Position numbers and translations under genes: made by a program. From the NCBI GenBank assembly GCA_032622095.1, contig CP136065.1, positions 67,237,675-67,301,674 on the forward strand: a DNA stretch of 64,000 nucleotides, written 5' to 3'. Source of the stretch: Siphonodentalium dalli. Taxonomy: Eukaryota; Mollusca; Scaphopoda; Gadilida; Siphonodentaliidae. The notes beneath the pieces are model-generated. The model was not told the origin of the DNA, did no database searches, and saw only the letters and a list, made by a program, of their open reading frames with translations. Positions 56,490 through 64,000 of the stretch are shown in pieces (the first letter of the stretch is position 1; every line of letters begins with the position of its first letter).

Positions 56490-57515
56490 CAGGGGCGTAG
56501 CAAGCAAATTTTATTGGGGGGTATAACCATTCATCGCGAAGCGATGACCCGACGTCGGTGGGGGAGAGCACGAGAGGGGGTCGCCCCCTCTCGATGGGGG
56601 GGGGGGGGGGGGGAGGGGTCCGGGGGTCCTCCCCCCGGGAAAATTTTCTGACATTGGAAGCTTAAAGTGGCTCTCTGGTGGCTTCTGACCCATCTGACAT
56701 TGTTTTCCCACCCACTACATTATCATATATTAGATCAACATTCTTATCATTTATCAATTGTAATTTAATTTCATAAAATGGTAGGCCGATTGAAAGTGTA
56801 AAAAACAAATAGGTATATGAGAATTCATGTTGTGTTATTATCTAGTCACTAATGATGTGAAATTACTCCCATAACTGGGATCAGATATATGTCACAAACA
56901 ACCATGAGAAAGTAGACTACATGGATACACACATCACCATGGGTATGTATCGTGTGGTATTTATCGTGTGCGTATGAATAGTGTGGGTATGCATCGTGGG
57001 TATGTATAGTGGGTATGTATAGTGGGTAGGTATCGTGGGGGTATGTATCCTGGGTATGTATAGTGGGGGTATGTATATCGTGGTTATGTATAGTGGTGGT
57101 ATGTATTGTGTGGGTATGCATAGTGTGGGTATGTATAGTGTGGGTATGTATAATGTGGGTATGTATAGTGTGGGTATGTATAGCGTGGGTATGTATAGTG
57201 GTGGTATATATTGTGTGGGTATGTATTGTGTGAGTATGTATAGTGTGGGTATGTATAATGTGGGTATGCATAGTGTGAGTATGTATAGTGTTGGTATGTA
57301 TAGTATGGGTATGTATCGTTTGGGTATGTATAGTTTGGGTATGTATCATGGAGGTATGTATGGTGTGGGTATGTATCGTGGGGGTGTGCATTGCCGCGAT
57401 CGTCGGCGATACTTCATTATATTATATTAGTTTGCCAAATATTATTACTAACCTTTGGAAAATATGGGGGGGGGGGGGGTAAATACCCCCTTGCACCCCG
57501 GTTCCTACGCCCCTG
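56490..57515. mobile_element. hAT-like non-autonomous element with perfect 8-bp TSD
   Basis: Ends CAGGGGCGTAGCAAGC and GGTTCCTACGCCCCTG, inverted over about 11 bp (CAGGGGCGTAG). Flanked by ATTCTGAA on both sides (56482-56489 and 57516-57523). An 8-bp target duplication with CAGGGGCG ends is the hAT signature. The interior has long G runs (56597-56616, 57464-57478), a GCGAAGCGATGAC/GTCGCCCCCTCTCG region and a 15-bp minisatellite. No transposase. Confidence 0.88.
57000..57390 (+). repeat. 15-bp minisatellite inside the hAT-like element
   Basis: About 25 copies of GGGTATGTATAGTGT. Because the unit is divisible by three it yields endless GMYSV on one strand and HTHTI-like repeats on the other; both are artefacts of the repeat. 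Confidence 0.93.
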
Positions 57516-57689
57516 ATTCTGAAATGAACGAGGAATGAATGGCTGTGTACCCATTCATATGCCTCTCGGTGCGATATAGAACAACATTTATTTTGAGGCT
57601 TTATCAGAATCTGTTCTACAGAGACAACCAAAGAGGCTTAGTTTTCTTTTGTCTATAATTGATGAGATCGGTGCAGTTCAGAGAAGCCC

Positions 57690-58025
57690 TAGTTTTTGTC
57701 TGCGTAATTTGGAAGGAGGTATAGGATAGGTTGACAAATACACGGACCATTGATATACCGGCTTCATATGCTAGCTCTGAAAAATAATATCCATGGTCAC
57801 AGCCATTTTATAGCCATTTTCATTCTAATAAACGCTCTTTCTTATGAACAAACACCGTGTTAAACGTTAAAATTTGTATGAATTAAATGCTTCTTCCTGA
57901 CACATATAATGCCCGCAGAAAGGTTGTTCATGTAAGTACAAACCAGTTCGTTATCGGTAACAATTAAAATGCGATTATTTATTAGATGTATTTATGAGTG
58001 CAAACCGCCATGTGTCTTGAAATAA
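57690..58025 (+). mobile_element. Family B element, copy 5 (partial)
   Basis: GTCTGCGTAATTTGGAAGGA, GATAGGTTGACAAATACACG, GATATACCGGCTTCATATGC, AATAAACGCTCTTTCTTATG, ACACCGTGTT, AATGCCCGCAGAAAGG and AAACCGCCATGTGTCTTGAA. The middle with the second word is deleted. It abuts the LINE relic, so the LINE 5' truncation or the insertion lies near 57680. Confidence 0.78.
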
Positions 58026-58110
58026 AAAATATTTATATTTTATTTAAAACACTTTTTGTTTAAATTGAGCTCTGCTCTATTCACTTATTATGTATTTTAT
58101 AAGTTGTTAA

Positions 58111-58612
58111 TTAAAGGACGGGAGGCCTTGGCGGTGGGTATCCTGTGAAAATATTTTCACCCGTCAAAAACCGCCACAAACAGAAAGAATATTAAAATGT
58201 AGATAGACTTTGTTCGTATACAAATAAGAAATATCACATAAACTATGTTATTGCCACATGTTTGGCCATTGTTATGTAAACAAAAGCATAAAAAGTTACT
58301 TTCCTGGTGTTTGTTTACATCATTATGGTAAACATAAAGAGCGTTCTTTGTTGCTGCATTCCTTATATGGAACTAATAAAGAGCGTTTATATAATTTATG
58401 TGTGTTTAGCCAATAGCATAGTGCTGTCTTCTGTAACACAATCAGGCTCTTGCTTAGGTAAAATATAGTAAGTCTTTGTGACAGCATGCTGTTTACGCGA
58501 TGGTCATGGTATATATGAACGAAACTTTTAATGCGTTTTAATGTTTTTCTGTTTACGATGATTGGAACAAATATGAATATTTTCGACAACTAAGGCCTCC
58601 TGTGCCTTTAAA
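58111..58612 (-). mobile_element. Family A TIR element, copy 4
   Basis: TTAAAGGACGGGAGGCCTTG to GGCCTCCTGTGCCTTTAA, full length (502 bp), same orientation as the 24982 copy. GGTGGGTATCCTGTGAAAAT and TTTTCACCCGTCAAAAACCG make a small hairpin near the left end. Words at 58336 and 58378, 42 bp apart. Confidence 0.85.
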
Positions 58613-58785
58613 TCTAACACTGTGATAACATCTGCTAGGGTACCCCGAGTCACCACACCAAATGTAATTTAAATCTGTATAGGGAGAAAATTCCGGGCAG
58701 ATAGACAGATAGATAGACAAACTTACACATTGAATTTATACTCTAGACCAAGAGAGATTCATTAAAATGTGTATATTATGTATTT
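58613..58785. other. Short unassigned spacer with (GATA) run
   Basis: AGATAGACAGATAGATAGAC near 58699; nothing else. Confidence 0.5.
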
Positions 58786-59179
58786 AGTCTGGCCATCGTT
58801 TTTATGGTAAGTGTGTTGATATACCAGCTTCGTGATATATGACAATACATGTCATGGATACAGCAGTTTTACAGCTATGTTATACTTTTCACATACATAA
58901 AAGTGAAGAAAAAACGCTCGTTATGTCTACAATATCTAGAATAGACTAATACTGAACGCTCTTTTCTAAACCACCTCGTGGAATTTTCTGTTTTTATTTG
59001 GGACTCAAACACCGTGTTCAAAGTTGTATTTTACATTACATCAATTCGTCTTTTTGGGAACACGCCATGCTCATTTAACGGCAGTGCAGGTATGTATCGA
59101 CCTATTTCTGTACCGGTAAAATTTCTAAAGCGAACATTATTAGCTGTATTTTGAATCACAAACCGCCATGTGCCTTTAA
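58786..59179 (+). mobile_element. Family B element, copy 6
   Basis: From GTTGATATACCAGCTTCG to CCGCCATGTGCCTTTAA. The words AACGCTCG (58913) and AACGCTCTTT (58955) are 42 bp apart, with AGAATAGACTAATACTGAAC between. GGGACTCAAACACCGTGTTC and CGACCTATTTCTGTACCGG follow. Confidence 0.8.
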
Positions 59180-59730
59180 GTAACACCACTTATCTAATCA
59201 AAGCACGTACCAATTTGCCATATGATGACCTAACAGAACTGACAAATTACTTTGAATTACAATTGGGCCCGCCATGTGGCTTTGATGCCATGATATCACG
59301 CGCCCACACCGAATATATACTTTGATTTTGGGTAATTGATTGCATGTTACACAACCAAGAGACGTTCTTTGGTTATGGATACGTCCATTTAAAAGTTTGT
59401 TAGAAAACTCACGCTGATGTTCAACTCCGATACACGGAGTATCTTAGACACATTTTATTGCTGTATACACACGAGTACATATACCAATTTGGATGTCGAC
59501 GCACTTACGCTATGTGGATATTGTTTGTCCCTGGTACATTGTGCCTGCTTTCAGTCAAACAAAGGTAAACTTATTGGACATGTAAACTTATTGGTTGCTA
59601 ATCGGCACTTGTTCCCATTATTGAAATTAAGTCGGTCGACTTATGGTCGCTGGTCGGGATCGGGTTTCACGCGTTTATCTGACTTTAAGGAGGAGTAAAT
59701 TTCTAATCTGCTCTAACTTTTTGTAGTATG
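59180..59730. other. No recognised gene
   Basis: A 93-codon ORF (59417-59698, +) with LLVANRHLFPLLKLSRSTYG has no recognised domain and no supporting splice or promoter signals. Confidence 0.3.
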
Positions 59731-60324
59731 CAGGGTCCGCGCTGGACCAAAAATTAACTTTTGCCATATAATTCGCCAAATGAAATTTTTGTTTGTCAAA
59801 TTATTTAAAAATTTGCCAAATACTATCCCTGGAAGTATCATTTTCTGCAACTTTGAGTCTTATGTTCTGACACTCGCGGTTTGAACAACTTTTGATATCG
59901 ATAGAAAAGAGAGTAGTTAAATAATTATATTCGCATCTCTATTTTATCACCCCATAATAAACAAATAACCAAACAATAACATTATAGAAGGGTTGCTTTA
60001 TCAGAAGGGCGCATCACAAGAGGATTTGCTATGTGATCACCTCCACACTAAATACGGATAATCCCACCACCGATCGATATTAATGCTATCAGCTTGACTT
60101 CATCTTAATAGAGGTGTTCGTTCACGTTTCCTAAACCATATACAACATTACTAATATAATTATATTGTAAGTTTCCTGAAATGAATGGTATTGATTGAAC
60201 AATATTTTTTTCAATTTTCTAGAGGAATTAAAAAGTGATTTGCCAAAACAAATTAAATTAATTTTTGCCAAATTTGAATTATTTTTGCCATTAGCGAATT
60301 TGGCAAGTGGCAGCGCGAACACTT
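59731..60324. mobile_element. hAT-like MITE with 8-bp TSD
   Basis: The left end CAGGGTCCGCGCTGGACC and, on the reverse strand, the right end AAGTGTTCGCGCTGCCACTT share GTxCGCGCTG. GTAGTATG flanks both sides (59723-59730 and 60325-60332). Inner arms repeat TTTGCCAAAT/AATTTGCCA words. A second member starts at 63552. Confidence 0.82.
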
Positions 60325-60637
60325 GTAGTATGGCATGCATTAATAAAGTTCAAGAATATATGTTTTTGAATGTTTCAACCAGACACTGGCATTGCAGTTT
60401 AATCAAACACCGCGAAAATCATAAGGGTACTTTTTCGTGTAAGTGATAACAGCACCAGGTTCCGTGTGATTATTTCTACGCACTATATAAGTTATCGATG
60501 GGTGTGGTCGACAAGAATAAATATGGTAATATGACCATGCGTTAGCGTAATTATATAACAAAGCTAAACCACTCACATGAGGGCAAGCCTGAACTGTAAG
60601 GACAACAATGAGAGCCCGAAAGCCACACATCGTCACT

Positions 60638-60655
60638 CACGCACGCACGCACGCA
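60638..60655. repeat. (ACGC)n microsatellite
   Basis: Four copies of ACGC just before the SGNH-like relic. Confidence 0.85.
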
Positions 60656-60658
60656 ATT

Positions 60659-61060
60659 GACTCGCTCATTCTGGGTGATAGTAATTGTAGAGATGTTCGG
60701 ATGAATAAACCAAATTCCCTTGTGATAGTCCGGTGCGTCCTACGAACAGATCGATACAAGCATCGGTAAAGCCAAAGCGTTCGGTGGCGTGAAGCCTGAC
60801 AAAATAACAGCAGTCATCCTTCACCTGGGAACGAACGGTAACACACATCACAGATCTGACAAAAGAGGATCACATTTTGGTTTAACAAGGATAAACTTAT
60901 GAAAGCGTTCCCGAACGCTGAAATAAATATATTCAGTACACCTCCGAGGAAATTCCCAGGCGGCAAGAACAATAATTACAACACTGCAGCAGATGTGATT
61001 TATAAATCAGCCTGTCTGAAAACTCGCACATTATCTGCGTATAATCGAACTTGTTTTAGG
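60659..61060 (+). pseudogene. Broken SGNH/GDSL-hydrolase-like coding relic
   Basis: The first frame reads DSLILGDSNCRDVRMNK, with the GDS block that carries the catalytic serine. Another frame (from 60798) reads DKITAVILHLGTN, the G-x-N block. A third (from 60890) reads DKLMKAFPNAEINIFSTPPR and ends near 61060 with NYNTAADVIYKS. Order and spacing match an SGNH hydrolase fold with two frameshifts. The Asp-x-x-His block near the C-terminus is absent. Such domains occur in ORF1 of some LINEs (CR1 esterase) and in large invertebrate gene families; which one applies is not clear here. Confidence 0.58.
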
Positions 61061-61076
61061 TAGAAAATGCGCTTAG

Positions 61077-61155
61077 AATTGCCTCATTTTGAGTCGATAA
61101 TGTGCTGAAATGAGAGTTTTAGTCACATTATAGACTCATAATGAGGCGATTCTCA
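61077..61155. repeat. Hairpin
   Basis: GAATTGCCTCATTTTGAGTC and ATAATGTG pair with CACATTAT, then GACTCATAATGAGGCGATTC, around a 19-base loop. Confidence 0.8.
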
Positions 61156-61595
61156 GCAGATTATTTAATGACAATGACTACCGGTACCCGTTTTGTAATC
61201 GCAAACTGAATTTCATCGACTGGTAAAGCATGGTGAGCCAACTGCAACAAAATTGATATATGCTATGTATATATAGAAATTGTTATTCGCATTCGCTTTA
61301 TAGGAATCAGGGAGCTAAATGTGTTCCAGAGTAGGGGAGCGAGTGCACCGTGGAACGATAGAGGTGAAGGTAACGGAAGAATGGCCTTCACCAGGTGCAT
61401 GTGACACTTATTAAAGGATGACATCTTGTTTATTTGATTTGTACATCATATCTAAATAATTTAGGATTTTTGTGAATGGGAAATTTATTTAAATAGCTGC
61501 TGTAGTTCTGGTGTTTTCCAGCTACAATTTTGATGCGGATATATATATTTTTTGTTCTTGGTGTCAATCTAGCTAATAAACAGCACTTACGGGTA
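61156..61595. other. No recognised feature
   Basis: No domain-bearing ORF. AT-rich. Confidence 0.4.
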
Positions 61596-61707
61596 ATTTT
61601 GTCCGGGGAGTGTTTTGGACGGGTCAAATCGTGACTCCGACCTGACCTTGACCTTCAAAATGGTCAATTCAAGGTCAAAGCCCGGACGAAGTCGGGTCAC
61701 CTGCTAG
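61596..61707 (+). mobile_element. Helitron 3' end
   Basis: CCTTGACCTTCAAAATGG and its repeat lead to the hairpin AGCCCGGACGAAGTCGGGT, then CACCTGCTAG at 61704-61707, followed by T. It is similar to the element at 43545-43836 on the other strand. The 5' end was not located. Confidence 0.72.
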
Positions 61708-63551
61708 TAGCATGTACTTTGACAGGACAACTCTGCTTCAAAGCAGGATTCGCGAAAGAAAATTTAAAACAAATTTTCGTATTCTTCTTCCAATACAACT
61801 ATATGGCATGGATCGCCAAGAATATAAATTTTGAAGAAATGCGACAATTTTCACGTCTGCGCCGGTGCAGTCTTATTTCCATTAAATTAAGTCGCAGAAA
61901 GCAGTACCGATTCGAGAAACAATGTGCCATTCATTTTCGCATATTCTGTCAATATAAATTGCCGTGCACAACAGCATAAATCATTAAATATGCAACATTA
62001 GCTCTGCGCCTATGCGCATGTAGACTTTAGATAAAACAGTTAGCATATAATTATGACATATATGAAGCGATTTAAAGATTTGCCATTTCAAACTTAAAAT
62101 ATGTAATTATATGTAACATGGCGGTCAGAACTTGACTTATGAATATTTGATTAACCGGTACATGTATAGGCCTACTCATAATCCATAAACAAAAATGCAT
62201 GGACTGTTAACCGGGTTTCTCTTCGCGGAAATGCATCATGGCATGTTTTATGTATATAGGTTGAGCTTTTCTAGAAAACGCATTGAATTGTCCATGCCTG
62301 TGCATACCGGAAAATGACACACGTGTATCCCTACAGTGTTGTATCCGCTAGAGAAAATTTCAGAATTGTCAAATGATAATCTTTGTGGGATACTGGTGAA
62401 AGACCCGATATTAGGGGTTGAGTCATTGGCATAATGCGTAATAACACGAGAACCGTAAGACAACCAACTCTTCCACTTCCCGCGGGGAACTCATGAAACT
62501 TCATGCATTGCACCACAATCATTCAGACTGGCGATCTGTTCAGAGAACTGTACATGCATATATGCAAATAGTTATCGCCTATATTATAAACACCAAAGTA
62601 TAGCCGACAACTGAGCCTCTCAACTCCGATAACTTCCCGTTTCATTGAAATATCACAGCCTTGCTCACCGTGAACTCGAAATGATGCACATTCCCCATCG
62701 GTAACCATTTTTTTTAGATGAGAACAAATTTAGAATATCACACCAAGTGTTATTGTCACTAAACTGAGCACGTTGCTTTCGATTCTCGAATACATGACAA
62801 CAATTTTTGATAGTTCGGTCACTTCAAGAATTAAATTAGAATTTTACCCGCATAATCGTAACACGGATACATGCGCACACTTATTTATAGTTCAACGGCA
62901 TATTCCAAAGAAGTGATCTGCTCCCCACACACCGGCACATTTGCCCATCTTACTAACCAGCACTACTGAGCCAATTCAGAGAATCCATGCTCTTCCATGC
63001 AACGTGCGAAAAACGTCGTAGCCAATTCCACTAATCGCAAGATGTTTCAGCATCTTTCCCAATCGTCCTATCCAGCACATTGACAGAGACAACTGCGACG
63101 ATCACAAGAAAACATCCACCAGGATAAGCAACGCCATAGCCAATTCTGCATCACCAGAAGATGTTTCTGAAAATATATTACATCTTTTCAGTCTTTTTAA
63201 AAAAACATATAACACATAATATTGTGTATAAATGTGCATGCATGTGCTCTATAATGTAATTGCATATTTGCACGCTTTGTTCGATACTAAAACCATGAAC
63301 CAATTGTTGCTGATGAATGAATGACATGTTCAATGTTTATTTACTCAAATCACAGTATGTGATGCAAGAGACATTTATAATTATACAGTGCATGGCATGT
63401 CATTGGTGTAATAATCAAATATATCAGTATACATGTGTATGTATACGTTGTATAAGCACACACGACTTTGTGGTACATGCTTGCGTAGCTATCATCATGT
63501 AAACAGACATCCGAGGATTATTCATATCTAAATAAAAACTCATGTATCATA
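61708..63551. other. No confident feature
   Basis: ORFs at 61719-61979 (+), 62248-62463 (-) and 62523-62708 (-) have fairly protein-like composition. The last reads MVTDGECASFRVHGEQG, and its neighbour ends before a possible donor CCGGTATGC. None matches a family I know, and they are in different frames. The rest is AT-rich. Confidence 0.3.
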
Positions 63552-64000
63552 CAGTGTTCGCGCTGGACCGAAAAATTTTGTGGCCAAAAGTTTAGCCAAA
63601 AGAAAATTTTATTATCCAAATGAAAAAAACTTTGGCCAAATTAAAAAAAACTTTGGCCAAATTAAATCCTCATTTTCTCGGCGCTTCACAATTAATGACT
63701 AAAATATTTGTTTTAAACTTTATTTGTTACTCAGAATAAAAACATAACTAAAACAACTTTAACAACACTATTATACGAACATAGGTATGCGTTATATCAC
63801 ACAGACAGATCAAATCATGTAAAGCATTAATACATAATACGGCGGGATTTCACATCCAACCATATGCAAAAAGCCCGGTGAAAATCAAAGTCAGAAATTT
63901 TTCATCGCTTTACATGAATTGATCTGTCTGTAACGCATACCTATGTTCGTATAATAGTGTTGTTAAAGTTGTTTTAGTTATGTTTTTATTCTGAGTAACA
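63552..64000. mobile_element. Palindromic hAT-like element, truncated by the window end
   Basis: Starts CAGTGTTCGCGCTGGACC, as in the element at 59731. After TTTGGCCAAATTAAA repeats, a long inverted repeat is seen. 63720-63822 (TGTTACTCAGAATAAAAACA...GATCAAATCATGTAAAGC) is mirrored almost perfectly by 63909-64000 (GCTTTACATGAATTGATC...TTTATTCTGAGTAACA). The other end should lie some 170 bp beyond the window. Confidence 0.85.

Larger units (their letters stand above)
55859..57670 (-). pseudogene. LINE ORF2 C-terminal fragment split by a hAT element
   Basis: Minus strand. The C-terminal part, 55859-56481, reads IAILEKYDLISHLSSFVETG, TGHFPSKDTWKQLV, LWYACRCYTKHKFEF, then a knuckle CQLCGKPYDNIVEHAVLDC and a conserved tail. 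After removing the insert (56490-57515 plus one 8-bp duplicate) the frame joins upstream sequence MNGYTAIHSSFISELIA. A further upstream block, IIDKRKLSLFGCLCRTDSD (57600-57660), is in another frame, so at least one indel occurred besides the insertion. It corresponds to the second half of the ORF at 19618-20553 (compare FTETGFFPTQSTWKKIV there). Confidence 0.8.

Noticed and set aside
56849-57430. HTHTI-repeat and GMYSV-repeat proteins
   Set aside because: Pure translation of a 15-bp minisatellite, divisible by three.
59417-59698. 93-codon + strand ORF
   Set aside because: No domain, no splice or promoter support, in a stretch of mixed repeats; kept only as an unexplained ORF.
62248-62708. 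Two minus-strand ORFs with protein-like composition
   Set aside because: They are in different frames, match no family I know and lack supporting signals; may be a decayed gene but cannot be supported.

Overview
This is a eukaryotic window from an AT-rich animal genome. I infer a mollusc, most likely a bivalve. The inference rests on the mix of repeats: non-LTR retrotransposon C-termini, Crypton and protein-primed DNA polymerase relics, Helitron ends, foldback and short TIR elements. The species cannot be told from the sequence. There is no sign of operons, Shine-Dalgarno sites or bacterial gene density. I found no complete host gene. The only likely host-gene piece is one terminal C-type-lectin-like exon near 14.2-14.5 kb. 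Nearly everything else that can be named is a broken transposable element or a tandem array.

Layout. 0-5 kb: a decayed Crypton-type tyrosine recombinase, a palindromic repeat and a decayed family-B DNA polymerase. 5.1-8.3 kb: a near-perfect 1353-bp tandem duplication built on a 451-bp TIR element. 8.9-11.3 kb: an old duplication whose two halves carry different insertions, including a piggyBac-like double-hairpin element with its empty site preserved in the sister copy. 11.9-16.2 kb: two minus-strand LINE relics around the lectin-like exon. 16.3-22.5 kb: satellite-like arrays and a LINE C-terminal ORF. 23.8-24.8 kb: a TIR element with a very strong terminal hairpin and two divergent small ORFs. 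26.8-39 kb: a roughly 12-kb head-to-tail array of one non-autonomous element, partly organised as a 1.38-kb higher-order unit and split by a 2.2-kb insertion. 40.4-43.1 kb: a foldback-like element whose arms are minisatellite in opposite orientations. 43.5-45.5 kb: Helitron and CACTA-like pieces. 48.2-50 kb: a 138-bp tandem array with dimeric higher-order structure. 52.9-53.8 kb: two Helitrons exactly head to tail. 54.8-61.7 kb: LINE fragments, a hAT insertion with a perfect 8-bp target duplication, another hAT-like MITE, a broken SGNH-hydrolase coding relic and a Helitron end. 63.5-64 kb: a palindromic hAT-like element that runs off the window.

The most unusual signal is a paired word, AAAGAGCGTT, with its two copies 41-42 bp apart. 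It recurs in otherwise different non-autonomous element families (here called A and B) and in most units of the 12-kb array. It behaves like a conserved core domain shared by mobile elements.

Boundaries given for decayed elements are read by eye. Where flanks could be compared base by base (target duplications, tandem periods, Helitron ends) they are exact. Family names rest on motif and terminal-sequence recognition, not on a database search.
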